DNA of 64,000 bases from Erythrobacter sanguineus (GTDB lineage Bacteria; Pseudomonadota; Alphaproteobacteria; Sphingomonadales; Sphingomonadaceae). Position numbers and translations under genes: made by a program. The notes beneath the pieces are model-generated. The model saw nothing but the letters and a program-made list of their open reading frames with translations, was not told the DNA's origin and did not search any database. The DNA lies in NCBI RefSeq assembly GCF_900143235.1, contig NZ_FRDF01000010.1, positions 1 to 64,000 on the forward strand, read 5' to 3'. Shown here one piece after another: positions 33,178 through 41,798 of this stretch. The number at the start of each line of letters is the position of its first letter. Within the stretch, counting starts at the first letter, position 1.

Positions 33178-34988
33178 ATCAGTTCCGCCCGTTTCAGTCC
33201 GCGCAGGGCATTGCCGAGCCAGAAGCCATTTTCGAGATTATTCAAGGTAAGTTCCGCCTCACGCGCCTTGCCTTCGGTGATAAGGTGCTCGCGCAGCACG
33301 CCGGGGAGCAGGCCGAGGCTGGCGGGCGGGGTGAGCAGCACGCCCTCCGGCCCATCCGCGAACACGCAGGTGAAGCAGCCCTCGGTGACGAGGCCATCAG
33401 CGCGCACCAGCACCGCTTCCTGCGCGCCGATCGCATGCGCCGCCGCCAGCGCATCCTCGTAGAAGCCGCGGTCGGAGGTCTTGTGCATCAGCCGCCAGTC
33501 TGACGGGTCGAGCGGATGGGGCAGCGCTGCGACCTTCACCGGTTCGCCGAGCGGCTCAGGCAGCGGCGCGGTTTCCAGTGCGCTCGCACCGCTGCGCGCG
33601 ACCAGCAGGCGCACCCTGGTGGGCGCATCGAGTTCAAAGCACAGCGCCTGAATCTGGTTGCGCAGGGCATGGCGATCAAAGGCAAAGCCGAGTTCCGCGG
33701 CGCTTGCCTTCATCCGCGCAAGGTGGAGTTCGAGCAGGGCGATGCCGCTGTCGGGCTCGAACCGCATCGTTTCGATCAGGTCGCATTGCGGTGCGCCGAG
33801 GCCGGGCGCGGCGCGGCGCACGAAGCCCGCCTTGACCTCGCATTCGCGTTTTTCGGCCATTGCCTCGCTATCGGCCACAATTGCCGAACCAATGCCGAGC
33901 ACCGCATGGCCTTGTCCGTTTTCGATGGGGGTCAGGCGCAGGGTGCGGATCGCGACATTGAAGGCGGCGTTGCCATCTGCGTCGATCCGGCCGATCGCGC
34001 CACAATAGGGCCCGCGCGCATCACGCTCGATATCGCCCAGCAGTTCCATCGCCCGGATCTTCGGCGCGCCGGTGATCGAACCGCACGGGAACAGCGCGCG
34101 CACCAGATCCATCGCGCCCTTGCCGGGGGTAAGCCGGGCGCGCACGGTCGATACCATCTGGTGCACAGTCGGATAGCTTTCGACCGCGAAGGGCGCATCG
34201 ACTTGCACGCTCCCCGCCTCGGCAACGCGCGACAGATCGTTGCGCATCAGATCGACGATCATCAGGTTTTCGGCCCGGTCCTTGACCGAAGACGCCAGAT
34301 CCTCCGCCAAGGCGCGGTCTGCCGAAGGGTCAGCGGCACGCGGGCGGGTGCCCTTCATCGGCTTGGCCTTGGCGTCGAGGCCATTGAGGGCCACGAACAA
34401 TTCGGGCGAGAAACTCAGCAGCCAGTGCGATCCGTCGAAGATCAGCCCGCCATAGCCCGCGCGCGCTGCATTGCGTAAACGCGCATATATCCCGACCGGG
34501 TCGCCGCGATAGGAACCTGCGAGGCTGTAGGTAAGGTTGGCCTGATAGATATCGCCTGCATGGATGGCCTCGCGCAGGGCGGAGAAGGCTGCTTCGTAGC
34601 TGCCGGGCGAAAGCTGCGGCTCCATTGGCCCGATTGTCCCGGCGCCGCCAGCGCGGCTTTCCAGCCAGGCCGGAACCTCTTGCGCCGACACAAGCTGCGG
34701 CGCATCGAACAGGCCGAGCCACACCAGCGGCCCGGCCGCACCCGAACGCGCCGCTGCCAGCCCCGCCAGCCTCGGTTCCAGCGCCAGCCCGGCTTCGTAG
34801 GCAACATATCCTGCCAGCGACCCGCCGCCCGCCTGCCGCGCGGCTTCAGCCTCGGTCAGCGCGCGCTCGACGTCCTCGGGCCGGGTGGCGACGAACAGCG
34901 CCTGCGGGCTTTCATAGAACAGCGCGTCGGCGGCAGCCTCTCCGGCGCGGGCATCATCGAGCAGGACAAATGGTGATGGCTGGCCCAT
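33174..34988 (-). CDS. aminodeoxychorismate synthase I fused to aminodeoxychorismate lyase (PabB-PabC)
   Basis: Residues 1 to about 370 are a chorismate-binding enzyme: GDIYQANLTYSLAG, the conserved PMKGTRPR, LMIVDLMRNDLSRV and FPCGSITGAPKIRAMELL. Residues about 390-604 are a fold-type IV PLP enzyme of the PabC kind: LIETMRFEPDSGIALLELHLARM, MHKTSDRGFYEDAL with the likely PLP lysine, LVTEGCFTCVF and LPGVLREHLI. The fusion turns chorismate into 4-aminobenzoate for folate, with glutamine amidotransferase PabA elsewhere. Start is ATG 34988; the longer frame upstream is antisense to the HerA-like gene. Confidence 0.92.
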   Translation of the reverse strand: MGQPSPFVLLDDARAGEAAADALFYESPQALFVATRPEDVERALTEAEAARQAGGGSLAGYVAYEAGLALEPRLAGLAAARSGAAGPLVWLGLFDAPQLVSAQEVPAWLESRAGGAGTIGPMEPQLSPGSYEAAFSALREAIHAGDIYQANLTYSLAGSYRGDPVGIYARLRNAARAGYGGLIFDGSHWLLSFSPELFVALNGLDAKAKPMKGTRPRAADPSADRALAEDLASSVKDRAENLMIVDLMRNDLSRVAEAGSVQVDAPFAVESYPTVHQMVSTVRARLTPGKGAMDLVRALFPCGSITGAPKIRAMELLGDIERDARGPYCGAIGRIDADGNAAFNVAIRTLRLTPIENGQGHAVLGIGSAIVADSEAMAEKRECEVKAGFVRRAAPGLGAPQCDLIETMRFEPDSGIALLELHLARMKASAAELGFAFDRHALRNQIQALCFELDAPTRVRLLVARSGASALETAPLPEPLGEPVKVAALPHPLDPSDWRLMHKTSDRGFYEDALAAAHAIGAQEAVLVRADGLVTEGCFTCVFADGPEGVLLTPPASLGLLPGVLREHLITEGKAREAELTLNNLENGFWLGNALRGLKRAELI

Positions 34989-35088
34989 GCCGCGCAGCCA
35001 TAGCCCAATTCGCCGCCAAGTCGAGAACTTGACCGCCGCGTATGCCCCCTGCACATGACCGGAAGAGTTTGAATCAGGGGGACAGGGT

Positions 35089-36675
35089 ATGGCGGACACG
35101 GCAAGCGACATCTTTCTCGGCCTTGGCGCGGACGGATCGCGGCAGGCGCTGGCGCTTAACCGATCCAACCGCCACGGGCTGGTTGCCGGGGCAACTGGTA
35201 CCGGCAAGACGGTAACCCTGCAGGGCATCGCCGAAAGCTTTTCGGCGGCCGGGGTGCCGGTGTTTGTGGCCGATGTGAAGGGCGATCTGTCCGGCATTGC
35301 CATGTCCGGCTCGCCCACCTTCAAGCATGCCGACAAGCTGGAGAGCCGCGCGAAGGAACTGGGCATCACCGACTATGCCTATTCCGACAATCCGGTAATC
35401 TTCTGGGATCTGTATGGCGAACAGGGCCATCCGATCCGCACCACGGTGAGCGAGATGGGCCCGCTGTTGCTTGCGCGCCTGCTCGATCTCAATGAAACGC
35501 AGGAAGGCGTGCTGCAGATCATCTTCCGCCATGCTGATGACAACGGGCTGCTGCTGCTCGATTTCGGCGATCTGGTCGCACTGCTGCAATGGGCGAACGA
35601 GAACGCGGCAGAGTTGTCAGGCAAGTATGGTAATGTCACCAGGCCATCGGTCGGGGCGATCCAGCGGCAGTTGCTGTCATTCGAATCGCAAGGGGCGGAT
35701 CATTTCTTCGGCGAGCCCGCGCTCGAGATCGACGATTTCCTGAAAGTCGACGAACAAGGTCGCGGCTATGTCAACGTGCTGGCCGCCGACAAGCTGATGC
35801 GCAGCCCCAAGCTTTACGCCACCTTCCTGCTGTGGCTGCTGGCCGAACTGTTCGAAAGCCTGCCCGAAGTGGGTGATCCCGCGAAGCCCAAGCTGGTGTT
35901 CTTCTTCGACGAGGCGCACCTGTTGTTCGATGACGCCCCCAAGGCGCTGCAGGACACGATCGAACAGGTGGTGCGGTTGATCCGGTCGAAGGGCGTGGGG
36001 GTGTTCTTCGTCACCCAGAACCCGATTGATATCCCTGAGGACGTGGCAGGCCAGCTCGGCAACCGGGTGCAGCACGCCCTGCGCGCTTTCACTCCGCGCG
36101 ATCAGCGGGCGATCAAGGCGGCGGCTGAAACCTTCCGCATCAACCCGAAGCTCGACGTTCAGGCCGCGATTACTGAACTGAAGGTCGGAGAGGCGCTGGT
36201 TTCCACGCTGGACGAGGACGGCGCGCCCACCATAGTCGAGCGCACGCTGATCAAGCCGCCACGCTCGCGCCTCGGCCCGGTCAGTCCCAAAGAGCGCGCG
36301 ATCATCCAGTCGATCAGTCCGCTTGAAGGCAAGTATGATACCCGCGTGAACCGCGAAAGCGCCGAGGAAGTGCTCGCGGCCAAGGCTGCCGATGCCGCCG
36401 CCACCGCTGAGGAAGTCGCAGAATTGGGCGAAGAGGAAGTCGGCAAGCGTTCGCGCAAGCACACTAGCCTGTGGAGCAAGGCCGTCTCGCGCGGGGCGAA
36501 GGTGGCTGCCAGCGGCGCGGCTGGGATGGCCGCGTCGAAGATGCTGGGCAAGAAAAGCCGTGCCAATCCGATGGCATCGGGAATCACCTCGGCGGCGGGA
36601 TCAATCGCGACCGATCTGGCCGGGCCGATTGCCGGGCGGTTCGTGCGCAACCTGATCGGCGGCCTGATGCGGTGA
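35089..36675 (+). CDS. HerA-like P-loop ATPase (DUF853 family)
   Basis: This 528-residue protein has Walker A GATGTGKT at 34-41, [14 protein letters not shown], Walker [18 protein letters not shown] near 262-278 and [37 protein letters not shown] with the arginine-finger region. It ends with an Ala/Gly-rich tail ([19 protein letters not shown], then [18 protein letters not shown]). It is the stand-alone YjgR/DUF853 type of HerA-FtsK ATPase, widespread and poorly understood. No NurA-like nuclease is adjacent. It starts 100 bases from the divergent pabBC start. Confidence 0.88.
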   Translation: MADTASDIFLGLGADGSRQALALNRSNRHGLVAGATGTGKTVTLQGIAESFSAAGVPVFVADVKGDLSGIAMSGSPTFKHADKLESRAKELGITDYAYSDNPVIFWDLYGEQGHPIRTTVSEMGPLLLARLLDLNETQEGVLQIIFRHADDNGLLLLDFGDLVALLQWANENAAELSGKYGNVTRPSVGAIQRQLLSFESQGADHFFGEPALEIDDFLKVDEQGRGYVNVLAADKLMRSPKLYATFLLWLLAELFESLPEVGDPAKPKLVFFFDEAHLLFDDAPKALQDTIEQVVRLIRSKGVGVFFVTQNPIDIPEDVAGQLGNRVQHALRAFTPRDQRAIKAAAETFRINPKLDVQAAITELKVGEALVSTLDEDGAPTIVERTLIKPPRSRLGPVSPKERAIIQSISPLEGKYDTRVNRESAEEVLAAKAADAAATAEEVAELGEEEVGKRSRKHTSLWSKAVSRGAKVAASGAAGMAASKMLGKKSRANPMASGITSAAGSIATDLAGPIAGRFVRNLIGGLMR

Positions 36676-36686
36676 ACCCGCGGGCT

Positions 36687-36724
36687 CTTTTCGGCGATGT
36701 TTCATGTGAAACATCGCCGAAAAG
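36687..36724. other. 38-bp perfect hairpin enclosing a parS-like 16-mer
   Basis: CTTTTCGGCGATGTTTCA (36687-36704), centre TG, then its exact complement to 36724. The inner TGTTTCATGTGAAACA (36698-36713) differs from the parS consensus TGTTTCACGTGAAACA at one central base. The outer arms, with TTTT at one side and AAAA at the other, also fit a bidirectional terminator between the convergent HerA-like and VOC genes. Confidence 0.6.
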
Positions 36725-36761
36725 GGGGCTGAGCAGGGTCTAAGCAGGGTTTGGCGGGCCG

Positions 36762-37145
36762 TTAGGCATCCGGCGCGACCATACAGAAGGCGTTCAGCTT
36801 GTTGCCATCGGGATCACGGAAATAGGCGGCGTAGAAGCCGTCATCGCCGCGCGGGCCGGGCGCGCCTTCATCGGTCGCGCCGTGGGCCATGGCGATACCA
36901 TGCACCGCATCGACATCAGCCGGGGACTTCACTTCGAGCGCGACCATCACCCCATTGCCCACGGTGGCGGGCTGGCCATCGAACGGCACGGTCGCCGCTA
37001 TCCCCGCCGGGCCGCCCCAATCGCCCCAGGCGACAAAGCTTGCCGTATCCATCATCCGCCCGACCCCGAAATGCGCGGCCAGCGCGTCATAGAACGCCGC
37101 CGCACGCGGCAGATCATTGGTGCCCAGTGTCACATAGCCGATCAT
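36762..37145 (-). CDS. VOC-superfamily protein (glyoxalase/bleomycin-resistance fold)
   Basis: The 127-residue protein has paired beta-alpha-beta-beta-beta modules: MIGYVTLGTNDLPRAAAFYDAL at the start and GFYAAYFRDPDGNKLNAFCMV at the end. The first metal-site histidine of typical VOC dioxygenases is replaced (YVTLGTND), so metal use is uncertain. This is the common small VOC type of unknown substrate. Start at ATG 37145 follows GGGAGGAAC. Confidence 0.88.
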   Translation of the reverse strand: MIGYVTLGTNDLPRAAAFYDALAAHFGVGRMMDTASFVAWGDWGGPAGIAATVPFDGQPATVGNGVMVALEVKSPADVDAVHGIAMAHGATDEGAPGPRGDDGFYAAYFRDPDGNKLNAFCMVAPDA

Positions 37146-37224
37146 GTTTGTTCCTCCCGAACCGCGTGACGCGACTCGCCCATGCGTGAACATTACAGGA
37201 ACAAAAATTGCCCCGCAAGCATGT

Positions 37225-39042
37225 TCAAAGCGGCGCGGTCTCGCGCTGCATCCACGCCAGATCCTCGCCTTCAAGCCGGGATGCGAGCACTTCGCGAACC
37301 CGCGCATGATAGGCATCGACCCAGGCGATCTCGTCCGCCGTCAGCAGCGCCTTGTCGATCAGCTTGCGATCAATTGGCACGAAGGTCAGCGTTTCGAAAC
37401 CGAGATAGCGCCCTTCCATGCCTTCGATCTGGCGCTCTTCGGTCAACACCAGATTTTCGATCCGGATGCCGAACGCGCCAGCCTTGTAATATCCCGGCTC
37501 GTTGGACAGGATCATGCCCGCGAGCAATTCCTGCGCGGTCCCGGCTTGCCCGCCGCCCGGTTTGGCAATGCGCTGCGGGCCTTCATGCACGCCCAGGAAG
37601 CTGCCGACCCCGTGGCCGGTGCCGTGGGCGTAATCGACGCCTGCTTCCCACAGATATTGCCGCGCCAGCACATCAAGCTGACCGCCATTGGTGCCTTGCG
37701 GGAACACCGCACGGTCGATCTGGATGTGGCCCTTCAGCACGCGGGTGAAGCGGTCGCGCATTTCCTGCGTTGGTTCACCCGCGCCGTCTGGCGTCCCGAC
37801 CCAGACGGTGCGGGTGATGTCGGTGGTTCCGCCCGGATACTGCCCGCCCGAATCCACCAGATAGATCGAGCCGGGAGGGATCGGGATATTGCTGTCCTCG
37901 TCTACCTTGTAATGCGGCAGCGCGGCGTGCCCGGCGGCGGCCGAGATGGTGTCGAAGCTTAGGTCACGCAGGCCTGCATCTTCTTCGCGGAACGCCTGCA
38001 ACCGCGCGGCGGCGGCGAGTTCATCGACCCCGCCTTTGGACGCTTCGATCTCCAGCCAGCGCAGGAAGCGGCTCACCGCCGCCCCGTCTCTTGCCTGCGC
38101 ATCGCGGTGGCCCTGTTGTTCGGTGGGGTTCTTGATCGCCTTGGCAAGGATTGTCGGGTCTTGTTTGAAGGCGAATTTCGCCCCCCCTGCGCGCAGCGCC
38201 TGTGCAATCCCGACCACGGCGAAATCGGGATCGAGCACGACGTTCTTGCCCGAAAGCTCGCCCAGCGCGCCTTCAAAGGCATCGCGGTTGCGGACCGTCA
38301 CCGCATTGCCGAGATGGCGCGTCAGTTCCGGCGTGACTTTCTCCGGCGCGATGAACAATTCGGCGCTGCCGTCACGATGCGCGATCACGTAAGACAGCGC
38401 GACCGGTGTGTGCGGCACGTCGGCACCGCGGATATTGAGCAGCCACGCGACCGAATCGAGCGCCGGGATCACCACGGCATCATGGCCTTCCTTGACGAGC
38501 CAATCGGCCACTGCAGCGCGCTTGTCCGCCGAGGAGCGCCCGGCATCGGTCTCGTTATGAACCAGCGCTGCGGCGGGCGAGGGCGCGGGCCGGTCTGCCC
38601 ACACCGCGTCGATCGGATTGCTTTCGGCAGGGACAAGGGTGATGCCGCGCGGGGCCACCTTGTCTTCCAGCGCCTCGACCCAGGCCCAGGTGTGCAGCCA
38701 CGGATCATAGGCAATGCGCGTGCTGCCCTCGCACACCTCTGCCAGCCATGCGCCGAGACTGTCGGCGGGCACGCTCTTGTAATCGAACAACTGCCCGTCG
38801 ACCTGATCGCGCACCTGCACGGTGTAGCGTCCATCGACGAAAATCGCCGCGTGGTTCATTGTCACCGCCGCAAACCCTGCCGAACCGCCGAAGCCGGTCA
38901 GCCAGTGCAAGCGCTGGGCATAATCGCCGACATATTCGCTCATATGTTCATCGCTGATGGGGATGATGAAGCCATTCACCCCGCGCCGCTTCAACTCCTC
39001 GCGCAGGGCGGCAAGGCGGGCCTCATGAGTTTGCATCAGCAT
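37225..39042 (-). CDS. aminopeptidase P-family protein (M24B)
   Basis: This 605-residue three-domain M24 peptidase has two creatinase-like N-terminal domains (to about residue 310), then the pita-bread domain. The metal ligands are YLVDSGGQYPGGTTDITRT (two Asp), HGTGHGVGSFLGVHEGP (His), ILSNEPGYY (Glu) and GIRIENLVL (Glu). It removes N-terminal residues next to proline in the cytoplasm. The length fits the long eukaryote-like form. ATG 39042 is used; ATG 39036 is two codons later. Confidence 0.92.
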   Translation of the reverse strand: MLMQTHEARLAALREELKRRGVNGFIIPISDEHMSEYVGDYAQRLHWLTGFGGSAGFAAVTMNHAAIFVDGRYTVQVRDQVDGQLFDYKSVPADSLGAWLAEVCEGSTRIAYDPWLHTWAWVEALEDKVAPRGITLVPAESNPIDAVWADRPAPSPAAALVHNETDAGRSSADKRAAVADWLVKEGHDAVVIPALDSVAWLLNIRGADVPHTPVALSYVIAHRDGSAELFIAPEKVTPELTRHLGNAVTVRNRDAFEGALGELSGKNVVLDPDFAVVGIAQALRAGGAKFAFKQDPTILAKAIKNPTEQQGHRDAQARDGAAVSRFLRWLEIEASKGGVDELAAAARLQAFREEDAGLRDLSFDTISAAAGHAALPHYKVDEDSNIPIPPGSIYLVDSGGQYPGGTTDITRTVWVGTPDGAGEPTQEMRDRFTRVLKGHIQIDRAVFPQGTNGGQLDVLARQYLWEAGVDYAHGTGHGVGSFLGVHEGPQRIAKPGGGQAGTAQELLAGMILSNEPGYYKAGAFGIRIENLVLTEERQIEGMEGRYLGFETLTFVPIDRKLIDKALLTADEIAWVDAYHARVREVLASRLEGEDLAWMQRETAPL

Positions 39043-39159
39043 GGCATCGATCCTCAGGTCTAGGCGCAGGCTCTTGCCGCGCGGGAATGTATGACTAGAA
39101 CCCCCACATAGGCCCGACGCCTGCGCCTTTCCACCCACACCCGGTATGAGGGACTGCCG

Positions 39160-41397
39160 ATGACCCGCCAGCCCAGCACCTTTGCCCTTGCCGCAGCGCT
39201 GGCTGCCACCATTTTCCCGCTTGCTGCCACCACGGCCGCCAACAACGAGGAACCGACCCGCGTGACCACGTCTTCAGCCGCTGCTGCCGTCCAGACCCCT
39301 GCCGCCGACATCAAGCCGCCGGTCGCCGCCAAGCGCCCGCACAGCTACACCTATCACGGGATCACCATTTCCGACCCCTATGACTGGCTTTACGACAAGT
39401 CCTATCCGGTGGTGGATGATCAGGAAGTGCTCGATCATCTCAAGGCCGAAAACGCCTTTTTCGAAGCCCACATGGCCGCCCAAGGCCCGCTGACCGAGGC
39501 GCTGTTCACCGAAATGCGCGCGCGCATCAAGGAGGACGACAGCACTGTTCCGCAGAAGGATGGCGACTGGATCTACTGGTCGGAATTCGAAGAAGGCGCG
39601 CAATATCGCAAGCACTGGCGCAAGCCGGCAGCGGGCGGCGAGCCGCAATTGCTCATTGACGAAAACGTGTTGGCTGAAGGCATTGAATATTTCCGCCTTG
39701 GCGCCGCCTCGGTCAGCCAGAACGGGCGGTTCCTCGCCTTTTCGACCGACACCAATGGTTCGGAGCGCTACACCGCGCGGATCAAGGATCTTGAGACCGG
39801 CGAATTGCTGCCCGACGAACTTGCCAACCTGCGCGGCGGGCTGACCTGGGTCGCGGGCGACACCGCGCTGGTCTATGGCCCCGCGACCGAGGAATGGCGC
39901 ACGCTTGAGGCAAAGCTGCACGTCATCGGCACCCCGGTGGAGCAGGACGTCACGCTCTACAAGGAGGAAGACCAGTCCTTCGGCGTGGGCACCGGGCTGA
40001 CCGCGCAGGAAGACTGGCTGATCATCGCCACCGGCGACAACGAGACGAGCGAGGTGCGCATTGTTCCCGCCGCCAATCCGACTGCGGAGCCGATCCTCGT
40101 CAAGGCGCGGCAGAAGGGTGTCGAATACAGCGTCGATATCCGCGACGGCGAGCTGTGGGTGCTCACCAATGATGCGCACATCAATTTCCGCCTCGCCAAG
40201 GCGCCTTTGCGCAATCCTGACGCGTGGGAGACGGTGCTGACCGGATCGGACGAGTTCTACCTCACCGATTTCGATCTCTACAAGGATTTCTTCGTTACGG
40301 AGGGACGCCGCAACGGGCTCGATCAGATCGAACTGCGCACCTATGACGCGCCGACCGTTGCGAAACCGATCGCCTTTCCCGAGGCCAGCTACACCGCGGG
40401 ACTTTCCAACAACCCCGAATATGCGATGTCGAAACTGCGGCTCGCCTACCAGAGCATGGTCACGCCGAGCACGGTCTATGATTACGACGTGGCAAGCGGC
40501 GGGCTTGAACAGCTCAAGCAGCAGGAAATCCCCAGCGGCTATGACGCGACGCAATATGTCACCGAGCGGGTGACGGTCGAGGCGCGCGACGGGACGATGG
40601 TGCCGGTCAGCGTGGTGATGCGGAAAGACCGCGCCGAAATCCTGAAAGCTGCCGGGATCGAGGGGCCGGGGCCGCTGCACCTTTATGCTTACGGTGCCTA
40701 TGGCTATGCCATTCCGCCGGGCTTTTCGACCACGCGGCTCAGCCTTGTGGATCGCGGCTTTGCCTATGCCATCGCCCATATTCGGGGCGGCGATGATCTG
40801 GGGCGGCGCTGGTATCTGCAAGGCAAGCTGTTCGAACGCGCCAACACCTTCAACGATTTCGTCGATGCCGGGCGCGGGCTGATCGCGCAGGGCTACACCG
40901 CCGAAGGCATGGTCACCGCGAGCGGCGGTTCGGCAGGCGGCGAGTTGATGGGCGCGATCATCAATCAGGACCCTGCGCAGTACGGCGCGATTGTCGCCCA
41001 CGTGCCGTTTGTCGATGTGCTGGGCACGATGCTGAACGAGAAACTGCCGCTCACCCCGGGCGAATGGCAGGAATGGGGCAACCCGATCACCGACAAGGCG
41101 GCGTTTGCCTATATCCTGTCCTATTCGCCCTATGATCAGGTGGCGGCCAGGGATTACCCGCCGATGCTGGTGACAGCGGGGCTCAACGATCCGCGCGTGA
41201 CCTATTGGGAACCGGCCAAGTGGGTCGCGAAACTCCGCGAAGTGAAGACCGACGACAACCTGCTGCTGATGAAGACCAACATGGGCGCAGGCCACGGCGG
41301 GCAGTCGGGCCGCTGGAACTCCTTGAAGGAAACGGCAGAGGAATTCGCCTTCATCCTGTGGCAGATGGGGATGGCGGGAGAGACGGGTGCGGAGTGA
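39160..41397 (+). CDS. S9A prolyl-oligopeptidase-like peptidase (oligopeptidase B type), probably exported
   Basis: A hydrophobic N-terminus (FALAAALAATIFPLAATTAA) suggests export. A beta-propeller follows (DPYDWLYDKSYPVVDDQEVLDHLKAEN through about residue 450). The C-terminal alpha/beta-hydrolase has catalytic S591 in GGSAGGELMGA, D677 in GLNDPRV and H712 in GAGHGG. YAYGAYGYAIPPGFSTTRLSLVDRG is the usual oxyanion region. It cleaves short peptides, with basic-residue preference if truly oligopeptidase B. The GTG of the thioesterase overlaps its TGA stop. Confidence 0.9.
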   Translation: MTRQPSTFALAAALAATIFPLAATTAANNEEPTRVTTSSAAAAVQTPAADIKPPVAAKRPHSYTYHGITISDPYDWLYDKSYPVVDDQEVLDHLKAENAFFEAHMAAQGPLTEALFTEMRARIKEDDSTVPQKDGDWIYWSEFEEGAQYRKHWRKPAAGGEPQLLIDENVLAEGIEYFRLGAASVSQNGRFLAFSTDTNGSERYTARIKDLETGELLPDELANLRGGLTWVAGDTALVYGPATEEWRTLEAKLHVIGTPVEQDVTLYKEEDQSFGVGTGLTAQEDWLIIATGDNETSEVRIVPAANPTAEPILVKARQKGVEYSVDIRDGELWVLTNDAHINFRLAKAPLRNPDAWETVLTGSDEFYLTDFDLYKDFFVTEGRRNGLDQIELRTYDAPTVAKPIAFPEASYTAGLSNNPEYAMSKLRLAYQSMVTPSTVYDYDVASGGLEQLKQQEIPSGYDATQYVTERVTVEARDGTMVPVSVVMRKDRAEILKAAGIEGPGPLHLYAYGAYGYAIPPGFSTTRLSLVDRGFAYAIAHIRGGDDLGRRWYLQGKLFERANTFNDFVDAGRGLIAQGYTAEGMVTASGGSAGGELMGAIINQDPAQYGAIVAHVPFVDVLGTMLNEKLPLTPGEWQEWGNPITDKAAFAYILSYSPYDQVAARDYPPMLVTAGLNDPRVTYWEPAKWVAKLREVKTDDNLLLMKTNMGAGHGGQSGRWNSLKETAEEFAFILWQMGMAGETGAE

Positions 41398-41798
41398 GCG
41401 AAGCTGATCGTTTTAACCGCACCTTCGTGGCGCTCCCTGAGCACATCGACGAACTCGGCCACGTCAACAACACCGTCTGGGTGCAGTGGATTCAGGACAT
41501 GGCCACCGCCCACTGGGATGCGGTCGCCCGTCCGGAAGATCGCGCGGCGTTCTTCTGGGTCGTGGTGCGGCACGAGATCGATTATCGCGGGAATGTGAGT
41601 GAGGGCGAGGCCGTCACTGCAACCACGTGGATCGAAGGCCCCGCGCAAGGTGCCAAATCGCTCCGCCGCGTGGAGTTCACCGATCACGCAGGCAAACGCC
41701 TCGTCAGCGCGGCCACCACATGGGCGATGCTCGACCGCGCCACCGGCAGGCTGGCGCGGGTGCGGCCCGAGGTGCTCGCGCCGTTTCGCGGAGACTAG
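41394..41798 (+). CDS. hotdog thioesterase (4HBT type)
   Basis: The 134-residue product starts VSEADRFNRTFVALPEHIDELGHVNNTVWVQWIQDMATAHW, the YbgC/FcbC-like hotdog sequence in which the Asp before ELGHVNN is the catalytic position. WVVVRHEIDYRGNVSEGE and RRVEFTDHAGKRLVSAATTWAML follow. It hydrolyses acyl-CoA thioesters. GTG 41394 overlaps the peptidase stop (GTGA), implying coupling. Its TAG shares CTAG (41795-41798) with the convergent GGDEF gene. Confidence 0.9.
   Translation: MSEADRFNRTFVALPEHIDELGHVNNTVWVQWIQDMATAHWDAVARPEDRAAFFWVVVRHEIDYRGNVSEGEAVTATTWIEGPAQGAKSLRRVEFTDHAGKRLVSAATTWAMLDRATGRLARVRPEVLAPFRGD

Noticed and set aside
39274-41295. 673-codon open frame on the minus strand opposite the S9 peptidase
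   Set aside because: It is a GC-rich mirror frame with Arg/Gly/His-rich composition, no domain and no RBS. The plus strand has a clear catalytic triad.
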